Notes: generated from the letters alone by a model not told the origin. A DNA stretch of 64,000 nt from Bacteroidota bacterium (GCA_023429135.1 JAEYWD010000086.1:11607-75606); one strand, 5' to 3'; positions 16,865 to 26,669 are shown, numbered from the stretch's first letter. Translations and numbers: made by a program.

Positions 16865-17677
16865 GTGAACAATTTAATAACATTTTTAAAAAGCAAAAGA
16901 TTCTGGAAGCATTTTGCCTTTGCTGCAGCAGGAATAATTGTAGGTATTAACATTATTTTGTTGCTGCTTAAATTATATACTCATCACGGACAGGCACTTT
17001 CTGTTCCTGTTTTCGAAGGTCTTACCATGGAAGAAGCTCAGGAGCTGGCCAAGGATAAAAAGCTCCGGTTACAGGTAATCGATTCGGTTTTTATTGGCGG
17101 AAAACCCGGAGGAACCATTGTTGCTCAAAATCCTTCACCGACATCAAAGGTGAAGGCGCGCCGTATTATTTTTATCACACTGAATGCGATAAGTCCTGAA
17201 AAGACCGATATGCCTAATGTAATTGGCTTTTCTTTAAGGCAGGCTCAGGACAATATCGAGAACCGGGGCCTGAAAGTAGGATACATAAATTATGTTCCCG
17301 ATATTGCTACCAACTACGTTTTGAAACAGTTGTATAAAAACCGCGAAATAGCTCCAAATACAAAGATTAATAAAGGCTCCCGGATCGATCTTGTTGTAGG
17401 GATGGGTGTTAGCAGCGAAAGATCATCTTTGCCTAATCTGGTAGGTTTATCGCTCGATAATGCCCGCGAAACGTTGTCGAGGTCTTATTTAAACCTTGGT
17501 GCGGTTATATTCGACAAGTCAGTTGAAACATATGACGACTCAATAAACGCAGTTATATGGCGTCAATCCCCGGCCTATCATAGCGGAAATACAATAAATC
17601 TGGGATCGCCCATTGATGTTTTTCTTACTGTCGACCGGAGTAAAATTGGTGAAGCTGATACATTGTCAAAACAATAA
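16865..17677 (+). CDS. Membrane-anchored protein with three PASTA domains
   Basis: One transmembrane helix (~15-38) anchors three extracytoplasmic PASTA domains at ~43-112, ~115-183 and ~190-263; each starts with a P-x-(F/V/L)-x-G-(L/F) motif (VPVFEGLTMEEA, MPNVIGFSLRQA, LPNLVGLSLDNA). PASTA domains bind peptidoglycan fragments in kinases and PBPs; here no kinase domain is attached, as is normal in Bacteroidota. The start is GTG. It is followed by a secreted protein and RluD, an order often seen near D-Ala-D-Ala ligase in this phylum, so a cell-wall role is plausible. Confidence 0.9.
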   Translation: MNNLITFLKSKRFWKHFAFAAAGIIVGINIILLLLKLYTHHGQALSVPVFEGLTMEEAQELAKDKKLRLQVIDSVFIGGKPGGTIVAQNPSPTSKVKARRIIFITLNAISPEKTDMPNVIGFSLRQAQDNIENRGLKVGYINYVPDIATNYVLKQLYKNREIAPNTKINKGSRIDLVVGMGVSSERSSLPNLVGLSLDNARETLSRSYLNLGAVIFDKSVETYDDSINAVIWRQSPAYHSGNTINLGSPIDVFLTVDRSKIGEADTLSKQ

Positions 17678-17685
17678 TATTATTC

Positions 17686-19536
17686 ATGTTTCAGAAGCAG
17701 TGTCTGGTTTTAATGTTTATAGTGCTGTCGGTTTTTACCGCAAATTCCCAGGAATTCATTGTTCCTTCTATGGATTATCCGCCACTTCAGGAAACTAAAA
17801 CCAAAGAGCTGCGGGTAAAATCCGCTCAGATTTCCGACACCGTTTCGCTTCCTTTCTTCGACGACTTTTCAGGTCAACTCTCACCCTATCCTAAAGCTAC
17901 CATGTGGCAGGATAGCTTTGTGTATATCAATAATTCACGAGCTGTTAACCCGTTATCCGTTGGGGTTGCTACCTTCGACGCACTTAACCAGAAAGGAAGA
18001 ATATATACCCATGCCTCAGAGCTACCTTTTATTGCGGATGCTTTAACTTCAAAGCCAATATATCTGAATTACCCTGTGGGGTCAAATGCATTTTTATCTT
18101 TTTACTATCAACCTCAGGGTTATGGAGATTCAACGGAGGTTCAGGATTCACTTATGGTCGACTTTTATAGTCCCAGAAGTAAAAAATGGTGGAATGTGTG
18201 GAGAGTTCAGGGTGGGGGACTGCATCCTTTTAAAGCTGTTATCCTGCCCATTAATGCCGATTCTTTTTTAATACGCGGTTTTCAGTTCCGCTTCCGGAAC
18301 AAAGCCAGTATTCAGAAGAATTATTTTGATCAGGGGAAAATGGCAGATGTCGATCATTGGAACATCGATTATGTAAAACTCGATATCAACCGTTCTGCAA
18401 AAGATACAATAATGCGCGATGTTGCTTTCGAACGACCTGTTAGCTCTTTGCTGAACTACTATCAATCTATGCCATGGAAGCACTTTCAGGTGGCTTTTCA
18501 GCAAATTATGCGAAAGGATATTGATATTTATTACCGTAATAACGACTCCATAGGGCATAAGCCCGACCGTTATTTTAAAATTACCGACCTCAAAGGATCA
18601 AATGCAATCTCCTTCTACTCGGGAAACGAGAATATCAAGCCTCAGGAAGTTTATCATTTTAGTACCAAGCTGGAATATCCTTTTTTCACCGATGAAACAG
18701 ACTCGGCCCGTTTCGAAGTTAAAAGCTACATTACTACCGAAAGCTATGATAATAAGATTAACGACACTACTCGTTTTATACAGGTGTTTTCCAATTATTT
18801 TGCTTACGATGACGGTACTCCCGAATTAGGATATGGACTTTCGGGACAGGGTACTCTGAATGGAAAAGTTGCCTGTAGATTCACTTCCTATTATCCCGAC
18901 TCTCTTGCAGCAATTAAGATATTCTTTAACAGTACGGTTAATGAGATAACTGGAACCTATCCTTTTCGGCTGACAATTTGGTCGGCAACCACGTCTGGAC
19001 CGGGGCAGGTAATTTACCAGTCGACATCTAAAAACATAGAAGAGTTTGGCAAATATTCGACCTTTTTGCTCGATAGCTCATTACTGATTAATGGTGATTT
19101 TTATGTGGGGTGGGAGCAGGCACACGAAAACTTTCTGAATGTGGGTATGGACAGAAACAGCTCAGGTGAAGACAGGCTGTTTTATAATACCGGTTTCTGG
19201 ACAAAATCGTCATTTGATTATGCCACACTGATGATCCGTCCTGTTTTTGGTTCCCGTAAACTGGCTACTAATAACCCAACCAAACCCACTGTTGAGCAAA
19301 AAAAATATAAAATTTACCCTAATCCCACATCGGGTTTATTAAATATTGAATATCCCGATGCAGGCGAACAAACCATATATGCCACTTTGCTGAATTCAAC
19401 AGGAAAATTGATGCTTCAAACGGAAGTAACTTCTAATAAGTTATATTTGGAAGATATTCCGTCGGGGCTCTATTTTATTGTTTTAACCGAAGACGGAAAA
19501 ACAGTTTACAAAGGCAAAGTTTTAGTTCAACATTAA
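17686..19536 (+). CDS. Secreted protein with T9SS type A C-terminal sorting domain
   Basis: A signal peptide (residues 1-22, ending ANSQ) starts a 616-residue exoprotein. The last ~75 residues are a type A sorting domain (YKIYPNPTSGLLNIEY, later IPSGLYFIVLTEDGKTVYKGKVLV), which directs type IX secretion and surface attachment. The region in between contains no enzymatic motif that I recognise; segments such as LPFFDDFSG and FAYDDGTPELGYGL are typical of conserved Bacteroidota exoproteins of this synteny. It starts 8 nt after the PASTA gene and ends 1 nt before rluD. Confidence 0.85.
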   Translation: MFQKQCLVLMFIVLSVFTANSQEFIVPSMDYPPLQETKTKELRVKSAQISDTVSLPFFDDFSGQLSPYPKATMWQDSFVYINNSRAVNPLSVGVATFDALNQKGRIYTHASELPFIADALTSKPIYLNYPVGSNAFLSFYYQPQGYGDSTEVQDSLMVDFYSPRSKKWWNVWRVQGGGLHPFKAVILPINADSFLIRGFQFRFRNKASIQKNYFDQGKMADVDHWNIDYVKLDINRSAKDTIMRDVAFERPVSSLLNYYQSMPWKHFQVAFQQIMRKDIDIYYRNNDSIGHKPDRYFKITDLKGSNAISFYSGNENIKPQEVYHFSTKLEYPFFTDETDSARFEVKSYITTESYDNKINDTTRFIQVFSNYFAYDDGTPELGYGLSGQGTLNGKVACRFTSYYPDSLAAIKIFFNSTVNEITGTYPFRLTIWSATTSGPGQVIYQSTSKNIEEFGKYSTFLLDSSLLINGDFYVGWEQAHENFLNVGMDRNSSGEDRLFYNTGFWTKSSFDYATLMIRPVFGSRKLATNNPTKPTVEQKKYKIYPNPTSGLLNIEYPDAGEQTIYATLLNSTGKLMLQTEVTSNKLYLEDIPSGLYFIVLTEDGKTVYKGKVLVQH

Positions 19537-19537
19537 T

Positions 19538-20590
19538 ATGGCAGAAGAAGAATTTGAGTTGCAGGATGATGTTTCGGAAGAGCAATCGGAGTTATTTGAA
19601 CATTTTAAAATTGTAGTGGATAAAGGGCAGGCATTGCTTCGCCTGGATAAATTTCTCACTACCAAAATTCAGAATGCATCGCGCACCAAGGTTCAATATG
19701 CTGCCGAAGCTGGCAACATTCACGTCAATGGCAAGCCCGAAAAATCGAGTTATAAAGTAAAGCCTTCTGATGTTATTTCGGTAGTCTTACCGCATCCTCC
19801 GCATGTAACGGAGTTAATTCCTGAAGATATTCCTTTAAACATTATGTATGAAGACGAACATTTGCTGATTGTTAATAAGGACGCAGGAATGGTTGTTCAT
19901 CCCGGTTACGGGAATTACACAGGTACGCTGGTAAATGCTCTGGCCTGGCACCTGAAAGATAATCCTATGTTTTCGTCGGGAGAAATGCGCCCGGGGCTTG
20001 TACACCGTATTGATAAAGATACATCGGGTATTCTGGTTATTGCGAAAAATGATCTGGCGATGAATAAACTTGCAAGCCAGTTTTTTAATCGTACTACCGA
20101 CCGACGGTATGTGGCTCTTGTTTGGGGAGAATTGAAAGAAGACGAAGGAACGATCACAGGCCATATAGGTCGCAGTCCGAAAGACCGCAGGGTAATGTGT
20201 GTTTACGAGGATGGGTCGGAAGGAAAACACGCTGTAACACATTGGAAAGTACTCGAGAGATTAGGTTATGTAACCCTTGTGGAATGTAAACTCGAAACCG
20301 GAAGGACTCACCAGATACGGGCTCATTTCAAACATATCAGGCATCCGTTGTTTAATGATGAGACCTATGGGGGCAACGAAATTTTGAAAGGAACAACTTT
20401 TACTAAATATAAACAGTTTATTCAGAACTGTTTCAAAATATTACCCCGTCAGGCGCTTCATGCAAAATCGCTGGCCTTTGAACATCCTGTTACGGGTAAA
20501 TGGTTGGAATTCGATTCCCCTGTTCCCAACGATATGCAGCAAGTGGTTGAAAAATGGAGAAATTATATCGCCAACCGGGAACTGGAATAA
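19538..20590 (+). CDS. rluD: RluA/RluD-family 23S rRNA pseudouridine synthase
   Basis: Converts uridines of 23S rRNA to pseudouridine. An S4 RNA-binding domain covers ~30-95 (RLDKFLTTKIQNASRTKVQY), and the catalytic domain ~100-330 carries HRIDKDTSG with catalytic Asp159 and the later motif CKLETGRTHQIRAHF. The ~30-residue acidic N-terminal extension is common in Bacteroidota. Target positions (1911/1915/1917 in E. coli) are inferred from family membership. It lies 1 nt after the type-A exoprotein gene. Confidence 0.92.
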   Translation: MAEEEFELQDDVSEEQSELFEHFKIVVDKGQALLRLDKFLTTKIQNASRTKVQYAAEAGNIHVNGKPEKSSYKVKPSDVISVVLPHPPHVTELIPEDIPLNIMYEDEHLLIVNKDAGMVVHPGYGNYTGTLVNALAWHLKDNPMFSSGEMRPGLVHRIDKDTSGILVIAKNDLAMNKLASQFFNRTTDRRYVALVWGELKEDEGTITGHIGRSPKDRRVMCVYEDGSEGKHAVTHWKVLERLGYVTLVECKLETGRTHQIRAHFKHIRHPLFNDETYGGNEILKGTTFTKYKQFIQNCFKILPRQALHAKSLAFEHPVTGKWLEFDSPVPNDMQQVVEKWRNYIANRELE

Positions 20591-20606
20591 GCATGTTTCA
20601 GTATGA

Positions 20607-20614
20607 TAGTTTTG
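20607..20614 (+). promoter_or_regulatory. -7 promoter element for the S9 peptidase gene
   Basis: TAGTTTTG matches TAnnTTTG, 60 nt before the ATG at 20675; no obvious -33 TTTG. Confidence 0.4.
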
Positions 20615-20674
20615 CATAAATGTAAAACATTAGGCTAATCTAAATATCAGGAATAATAATAAAATGACTTAACT

Positions 20675-22819
20675 ATGAGAATCAGGCTTTTTACTTTGCT
20701 TTTTAGTTTTTTTGTCTTTACCGGAAGTTTTGCCCAAAATGGGAATTTTACGATAAAAGATGTTGAAATTGGAATCCGCCGGGAGCTTGCAGCTTCAAAC
20801 CTGGTAAATCTGCAATGGCGCGGAAAAACCTCATATTCTACTTTTCAGGATAATACTAATATCTATCAACTATCGGCTGATAAGCGGGACTCGGTGAAGC
20901 TTATGGATTTAACCGAACTAAACCGTATTATAACTGCGGGTAGCTTCCCTTCACTACAATGGATGCCTTATATTAACTGGGGAAACGATAACGAATTTTA
21001 TTTCTACGATTCCAACACATTTTATAGCATAGATGCGGTTGGTAAAAAAATAGCCACAGCTATTAAGCTGCCCGAAAGGGCTTCCAATATCTCATTGTTT
21101 TTCGCCCGGAAGCAGATAGCGTATACAGTTGAAAATAATTTATATGTAGTTGGCGCCGACAGCAAAGCTATTCAGATTACCAGCGAAAAAAATAAGGATA
21201 TTGTAAATGGGGAATCGGTTAGCCGTAATGAATTTGGAATTAACGAAGGCATTTTCTGGTCGCCCCAGGGGAATTACCTGGCATTTTACCGGAAGGATAA
21301 CTCTAAAGTTGGAAATTATCCCCTGGTTGATATCATGGCCCGCGAAGCTGCTTTGGAGAACATAAAATATCCCATGGCCGGAATGTCAAGCGAACATATA
21401 AGTCTTGGGATCTATGCTTTAGCTGACAAAAAAACGGTTTTTATAGAGAATAATGATACCGTTTCGGAGAAATACCTGACAAACATAAGTTGGTCGCCCG
21501 ATGAAAAGAATATTTACATTCAGGTGCTTAACAGGGCTCAGAACCATATGAAAATGAATAAATATGGCGTTAACGACGGTGCTTTTGTAAAAACGCTGTT
21601 CGAGGAGCAACACGAAAAATACGTGGAGCCGCAAAACAAACTGATTTTTCTGAAGAAAAACGCAGATTGTTTTTTGTATCAGAGCCGTCGTGATGGTTTT
21701 AACCACGCTTACATTTACGATACCGAAGGGAATCTCATTAAGCAGCTTACATCAGGAGCCTGGGAAATGCTTAATATTTTATTGGTAGATAACAACGATA
21801 ATGTTTACTACACTTCAACCGAGGGAAGTGCTATCGAAGAGAATGGGTATAAAGTTAATGTTGCCACTTTAAAGAAGACCCGCTTAACAGCCGATCCCGG
21901 AGTGCATAATGTGATTATAAGCGGTGATTTTAAATTCTATATTGATGTTTTCTCGAATACAACCACCCCACGAACAATAAAACTTATGGCCGAAGGTGGT
22001 AAGTTAAACAGGGTATTACTTAATTCGCCAAATAAACTTGCAGCTTACAATATGCCTGAAATGAAAATAGGCAATATAAAATCTACTGACGGAACTACCG
22101 ATCTATATTACCGGTTAATTAAGCCGGCCAATTTTGATCCGTCGAAGAAATACCCCGCTATTATTTATGTTTATGGAGGACCCCATAGTCAGTTGATTCA
22201 AAACCGTTGGCTTGGTGGCGCGCGTTTGTGGGATTATATGATGGCTCAAAAAGGTTATGTGATGCTTACCGTTGATAACAGGGGATCGGCAAACCGCGGA
22301 CTTTCTTTCGAAAATGTTATACATCGCCAGTGTGGCGTTGCTGAAATGCAGGATCAGATGGAGGGTGTTAAACTTCTTAAAAGTCTCGGTTATGTGGATA
22401 TGCAGCGGGTTGGTGTGCATGGCTGGAGTTATGGCGGTTTTATGACCACCTCGCTTATGACTACCCATCCGGAAGTTTTTAAAGTTGGAGTTGCCGGAGG
22501 ACCTGTAATCGATTGGAAATATTATGAAGTGATGTATGGCGAGCGTTATATGGACACTCCACAGGAAAACCCGGAGGGATATGCCTCTACATCGCTGGTT
22601 GCCAAAGCAAAAAGACTGAAAGGAAAATTACTGATTATCCATGGGGCAATAGATCCAACGGTGGTTTGGCAAAACAGTCTGGTGTTTATTAATGAATGTA
22701 TTAAGAATCAGATTCCGGTTGATTATTTTGTTTATCCACGGGCAGAACACAACGTCCAGGGACAGGACAGAATGCATCTTATGAGCAAGATTACAAGTTA
22801 TTTTGATGATTATCTTTAA
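20675..22819 (+). CDS. Dipeptidyl-peptidase IV-like S9 serine peptidase
   Basis: An exported prolyl-oligopeptidase-family enzyme releasing dipeptides from peptide N termini. Signal peptide ~1-21 (ending SFAQ), DPP4-type beta-propeller ~40-480, alpha/beta-hydrolase ~490-714. The catalytic triad is readable: Ser585 in GWSYGG, Asp660 in GAIDPTV, His692 in AEHNV. The segment RNEFGINEGIFWSPQGNYLA contains the region that normally holds the Glu pair binding the substrate N terminus; here one Glu (NEGIFW) is clear. 714 residues fits S9B. The enzyme probably works in periplasmic peptide use by an amino-acid-fermenting or proteolytic organism. Confidence 0.93.
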   Translation: MRIRLFTLLFSFFVFTGSFAQNGNFTIKDVEIGIRRELAASNLVNLQWRGKTSYSTFQDNTNIYQLSADKRDSVKLMDLTELNRIITAGSFPSLQWMPYINWGNDNEFYFYDSNTFYSIDAVGKKIATAIKLPERASNISLFFARKQIAYTVENNLYVVGADSKAIQITSEKNKDIVNGESVSRNEFGINEGIFWSPQGNYLAFYRKDNSKVGNYPLVDIMAREAALENIKYPMAGMSSEHISLGIYALADKKTVFIENNDTVSEKYLTNISWSPDEKNIYIQVLNRAQNHMKMNKYGVNDGAFVKTLFEEQHEKYVEPQNKLIFLKKNADCFLYQSRRDGFNHAYIYDTEGNLIKQLTSGAWEMLNILLVDNNDNVYYTSTEGSAIEENGYKVNVATLKKTRLTADPGVHNVIISGDFKFYIDVFSNTTTPRTIKLMAEGGKLNRVLLNSPNKLAAYNMPEMKIGNIKSTDGTTDLYYRLIKPANFDPSKKYPAIIYVYGGPHSQLIQNRWLGGARLWDYMMAQKGYVMLTVDNRGSANRGLSFENVIHRQCGVAEMQDQMEGVKLLKSLGYVDMQRVGVHGWSYGGFMTTSLMTTHPEVFKVGVAGGPVIDWKYYEVMYGERYMDTPQENPEGYASTSLVAKAKRLKGKLLIIHGAIDPTVVWQNSLVFINECIKNQIPVDYFVYPRAEHNVQGQDRMHLMSKITSYFDDYL

Positions 22820-22832
22820 ATTGATTGACTTA

Positions 22833-22908
22833 AAGAGGCTGTGTAATTAGTCCATAACCGGAAGTTGAGCTTGTCGAAACCTCATTGTCCGGCACTACAC
22901 AGCCTCTT
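22833..22908. terminator. Long hairpin between convergent genes, REP-like
   Basis: AAGAGGCTGTGTA at 22833-22845 and TACACAGCCTCTT at 22896-22908 are exact reverse complements (13 bp). The 50-nt interior contains GTTGAGCTTGTCGAAAC, a phrase found in dispersed intergenic repeats of many bacteria. Located between two converging stop codons; likely transcript end for both, and possibly a REP-like element. Confidence 0.65.
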
Positions 22909-22917
22909 CTATACACG

Positions 22918-25008
22918 CTATTCACATAAGCCAATAGCTAATTTTATAGCCTCCGAAATATTCTTAGCCATTTCAACATCAGTACATAAAAGTTCAATAT
23001 CCGATGCAAACGACTGTTGCGTTCCATCTTTATAGAATTTAACCAGTTTCTGTTTGTTTTTGCAACTGAAAATTACAGAGAGATTTGGTCCTGAAGGCTT
23101 AAATTCAACGGCTTGCTTGTTCATGTCGAGCAGGGTGAATTCGTAGACTTCTTCAACAGTTTTACCTTTTTCGTCGGTAGTACTATTGGTAAGGTTTATT
23201 TTGCAGGGATTGTCTTCGGCTACTACAAAATTCTGTTTAATGGATTTGGTTCCGGCATTCAGGTCGCTAATGTTTTGCTTCACAAAGTCAAGCGCTGCCT
23301 GCTTGTTTGCAAATGATTTCGCCTTGGGAGTTGTGTTGGCCGACAAGAACCGCAAAGCAACAGCAATATCTTTTGCCTTTTTTACGTCAAAACATATGAT
23401 AGCGAGCTCGCTAACAAAACTATTTTGGTCTTTCTTTATTTTCTTAATATGCGGTTTTTTACCCGAAGTTATCGAAGTTACTGTTAGGTATTTACCTTCA
23501 GTTTCAACTTTTACACTATTTACATCCAGCAAATAAGGGTAAAATAAAAAACTTTCCTCGGTAGCAACTCCTTTTGCATCGGTTTTACCGACAGTATAAG
23601 TGCTTGCAAAAGGATCAGCAGTGCTTCCTTCAAACGAATTTTTATATTGATCAGCTCCTACAGTTGCACTTTCAACGTTGCTCTGGATAAATTTCATGGC
23701 CTCTGCAACAGTGTTGAATTTCATGGGTGTTTCCTTAGAACCTTTTATTGCAAAGCTTAATGCAGCTATTACATCACGGGCAGTTTCAATATCAGGCTGG
23801 TATATTTCCAGGTCCTCAACATAGTTTTGCAGGTTGTTATCTTTTGTATAGCGGATGTATTTATTTTTAGAAAGCATCAGAACCGGGATTATTACCTTCT
23901 TTCCGCTTACTTTAAAAGTAACAGTTGGTTCAGCATCTGTGAGATAAAATTCATACTGATGGGTGATGGTTTTGCCTTTCGAATCAGTTTCATTAGTCTC
24001 GAAGATGCATTTTTCTGCACTTCCGCTGGTAAATTCCATTTTTTGCTGAGGAGGTTTTGAGTCGCCTGCAGCTTCTCCTACATTAGCCTTTACAAAATCC
24101 AATGCAGCCTGAACACTTTTGAATTCGGCAACTTTGGGTTTACTTTTATCGAAAGCAGTATTTAATGCTGCAATTACATTTCGTGCATGCTCTATATCGT
24201 CCGATCCAATTTCGAGGGTAGAAACGTAATTCTGAAGGTCGGAACCCTTTATATAGCGAATGTATTTGTCGCTGTTTTTGGTTTCAATGGCAATATTCAT
24301 AGTAGTTCCGCTGATTTTTACTCCAATTTTACTTTTATTCAGATCGGTAATATTCCAGTTATATTTTTCTTCAATGGTACTGCCTTTTGAGTCGGTCGAT
24401 TTAACTACCATCTCAAGGAGGTTAGAGTTCTTGCTGTCAAATGTAAACGACTGTTGTTTTGTGCCGGATTTCTCTTTCACCTCACCAATATTGGTCTGGA
24501 GCCAGGTCAAGGCGTCGGTAGCAGAATTCCATGTTTTTTCGTTTGTTTTGATGAGCGGTATTGCCGATTTCAGCAGATCAATTACATTTTGAGCTACATC
24601 CGAACCTAAAACCATCATCTCAACATTATCGGTATAAGCCTCAAACTTCTCATTTTTAAAGTATTTGATAAACTTTTGCTTATTATTCAAATAGAGGCTA
24701 ACAAAGAACTTTTTCCCCGACGGTTTTCGCAGAAGAGTGTTTTTATCGATATCGGAAATGTAAAATTCGTAAGCAGATTTGGTCGATTCGCCTTTTTCGC
24801 TTACTGCAGTTGATTCGTAACGGATTTTACCTTTGGCTTCGTCCTGCACCTCGATGGTTTGGTTGTAGGTAGTTTTGTCGATAGTTATTTCACCCATTTT
24901 CCCTTTTAAATCAATCATAATTTGAGATAAATTCTGGGCTTTTATTTCTCCGTGAAAAAATACCGGAGATATTACAAACAAGCTAAAAAAAATTAAAAAT
25001 CGTTTCAT
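22918..25008 (-). CDS. Exported protein made of five tandem ~135-residue repeats, unknown function
   Basis: After a signal peptide (residues 1-25, ending IKAQ) the whole mature protein consists of five related units, at about 27-155, 157-290, 292-425, 428-557 and 561-696. Each has an opening helix (e.g. AALDFVKANVGEA / AALDFVKQNISDL), a strand with TDxKGxT, a YEFYLxD segment, a KxSGKK strand, a KxxKYIRYxKD strand, and a closing helix (DIETARDVIAALSFA / DVEMAKNISEAIKLA). Unit 4 is the most divergent. No catalytic residues are conserved across units and there is no sorting domain or lipobox, so it is probably periplasmic. I do not recognise the family. It is a monocistronic gene with hairpin downstream. 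Confidence 0.75.
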   Translation of the reverse strand: MKRFLIFFSLFVISPVFFHGEIKAQNLSQIMIDLKGKMGEITIDKTTYNQTIEVQDEAKGKIRYESTAVSEKGESTKSAYEFYISDIDKNTLLRKPSGKKFFVSLYLNNKQKFIKYFKNEKFEAYTDNVEMMVLGSDVAQNVIDLLKSAIPLIKTNEKTWNSATDALTWLQTNIGEVKEKSGTKQQSFTFDSKNSNLLEMVVKSTDSKGSTIEEKYNWNITDLNKSKIGVKISGTTMNIAIETKNSDKYIRYIKGSDLQNYVSTLEIGSDDIEHARNVIAALNTAFDKSKPKVAEFKSVQAALDFVKANVGEAAGDSKPPQQKMEFTSGSAEKCIFETNETDSKGKTITHQYEFYLTDAEPTVTFKVSGKKVIIPVLMLSKNKYIRYTKDNNLQNYVEDLEIYQPDIETARDVIAALSFAIKGSKETPMKFNTVAEAMKFIQSNVESATVGADQYKNSFEGSTADPFASTYTVGKTDAKGVATEESFLFYPYLLDVNSVKVETEGKYLTVTSITSGKKPHIKKIKKDQNSFVSELAIICFDVKKAKDIAVALRFLSANTTPKAKSFANKQAALDFVKQNISDLNAGTKSIKQNFVVAEDNPCKINLTNSTTDEKGKTVEEVYEFTLLDMNKQAVEFKPSGPNLSVIFSCKNKQKLVKFYKDGTQQSFASDIELLCTDVEMAKNISEAIKLAIGLCE

Positions 25009-25201
25009 GTTTCACTTTTTAAACTGTTATAATATGTATAGAAATATGTACAAAAAATGAGGAAAACCAGTTACTACAAGCTTAAACCTGAGGTCGGCAC
25101 AGCGTAAGTAAAAATAATACAAAATAGGGGAATTGATAATTTTGATGATATCATTCTTGTATAAATAAGCCAATCTCTGAACTTAAACAATAATATAAAT
25201 T

Positions 25202-25209
25202 TACATTTG
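25202..25209 (+). promoter_or_regulatory. -7 promoter element for the 474-residue unknown protein gene
   Basis: TACATTTG matches TAnnTTTG, 17 nt before the ATG at 25227. Confidence 0.5.
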
Positions 25210-25226
25210 TAGCATATAAAGCACAT

Positions 25227-26651
25227 ATGACTGCTTCATCCGGAAACAAAAGTAAAGAAGGCGTTTTGGCACCTTCGAAATTTATACGATCAAAGGCACG
25301 ATTACTACCATTGGGGAAATGCTATATAAACGAGAGTTGGTACGATATGGGGAAGGGATCTCTTATTGTTACCCGTAAACATTCGAATGGCAATATAACC
25401 TGTGGCTTTTATCTTGTCGATCTTTTTTGCGAAGGAATTAAAGATTCATTCTACTTGCATAATATTTCCGAAAGCGAGTTTGAAACTGTTCTGGATGAGA
25501 TGAGCGAACAGGAAGATCTTCTGGAAATTGAATATCCGTTGGCTCACAATATCATTTATGGCTCACGCGATTTTGCAAGCCTCTATAAATTCAAACCCCA
25601 TAAAAGTTTTCAGTTAAATCAGTATATCCTGGAAGATGAGGAGAAAGATATTGAATTCATAAATATTCCATTTGGAATTGACAATAAACCTGCAGTTGTT
25701 ATAAATTCAGCCAACTCAAAGAGTGAAACCATTGATCATTTGAAAAAGCTGGTGGGTGAGGATAACTTTATTGTGATGGATGAGGCCGATTTTGAACTTG
25801 AAGATGCCTTGCTTGAAGGTGATATAGATACTAACGATGTTATAAATGAACAAAAGTTAAATGGACATAGCTATGATGACGATATTGACGATGAATCTCT
25901 CCTTAGAGACTATGAAAATTATTCGGAAACAGAGCTTTTGAAAGAAGTTGAAGAATTGGACGAAAGAGATGCAGCAGATGCAATTGGCCCTATTCATGAG
26001 TTATTCTTAAGACTCCAGGATATGGACAAATTTGAAGCTCTGTACGAAAAACATTCACTGGTGTTTGATGAAATTACCGTTGTAAACGATTTCCATTATC
26101 CCGGACTTAACTATTTACCCGACGACCAGTTAGGGCATTTTTATGAACTGGGCGAGCTAACCGAAAAGAGTCCTGAGGATGCCATTATAGAAATACGAAA
26201 GAAGATAGATGAGTTTCCGCATCCTGTATATGAGCACTTGATGGTAAGTGCTTACGGATATCTGGGAATGCACAAGGAAGCTACCGATTTGCTTAAAAAA
26301 GCAATGGACAAATACTCGAACGATTTTATGCTGAGAGTTGGCTATGGCTTTATTTTGCTTATGAATGAGCAATATGATACGCTGAAGATGTTTATGTCGG
26401 GTTTTGATTTACGAAAAATTATGCCCGATCGTAAAATATTTCATATTCTGGAAATAGGCCGGTTTCTTTGTCTGGTTTGCAGTTATTATGCTTTAACAAA
26501 CCAATTGTTAATGGCTACTGTCTATCAGAAAATACTCGACGATTTTCAGGATATTCCCGAAGGAACTTACTACCAAAAGCTTACCACATTTAAGATACTT
26601 TGCCCTCTGCAATGGGAATATATTGAGGAAAACTATAAAAAACTGAAATAA
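25227..26651 (+). CDS. Uncharacterised cytoplasmic protein with TPR-like C-terminal half
   Basis: No signal peptide or membrane helix. The N-terminal ~160 residues look like a compact conserved domain (LPLGKCYINESWYDMGKGSL, then NITCGFYLVDLFCEGIKDSFY), a sequence style I have seen in unnamed proteins of several phyla but cannot attach to a named family. Residues ~185-265 are strongly acidic (DDDIDDESLL, LKEVEELDERDAADA) and probably flexible. Residues ~290-470 are helical pairs resembling tetratricopeptide repeats (AYGYLGMHKEATDLLKKAMD). It is transcribed alone, with its own promoter and a strong terminator. A protein-interaction role is plausible; no function is assigned. Confidence 0.65.
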   Translation: MTASSGNKSKEGVLAPSKFIRSKARLLPLGKCYINESWYDMGKGSLIVTRKHSNGNITCGFYLVDLFCEGIKDSFYLHNISESEFETVLDEMSEQEDLLEIEYPLAHNIIYGSRDFASLYKFKPHKSFQLNQYILEDEEKDIEFINIPFGIDNKPAVVINSANSKSETIDHLKKLVGEDNFIVMDEADFELEDALLEGDIDTNDVINEQKLNGHSYDDDIDDESLLRDYENYSETELLKEVEELDERDAADAIGPIHELFLRLQDMDKFEALYEKHSLVFDEITVVNDFHYPGLNYLPDDQLGHFYELGELTEKSPEDAIIEIRKKIDEFPHPVYEHLMVSAYGYLGMHKEATDLLKKAMDKYSNDFMLRVGYGFILLMNEQYDTLKMFMSGFDLRKIMPDRKIFHILEIGRFLCLVCSYYALTNQLLMATVYQKILDDFQDIPEGTYYQKLTTFKILCPLQWEYIEENYKKLK

Positions 26652-26669
26652 ATTAAGCTGTCTTCGATA

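Noticed and set aside
25057..25107. 16-codon frame reading YYKLKPEVG, reminiscent of the start of an immunity-type protein
   Set aside because: Too short, stops at once, and no continuation in other frames supports a pseudogene.
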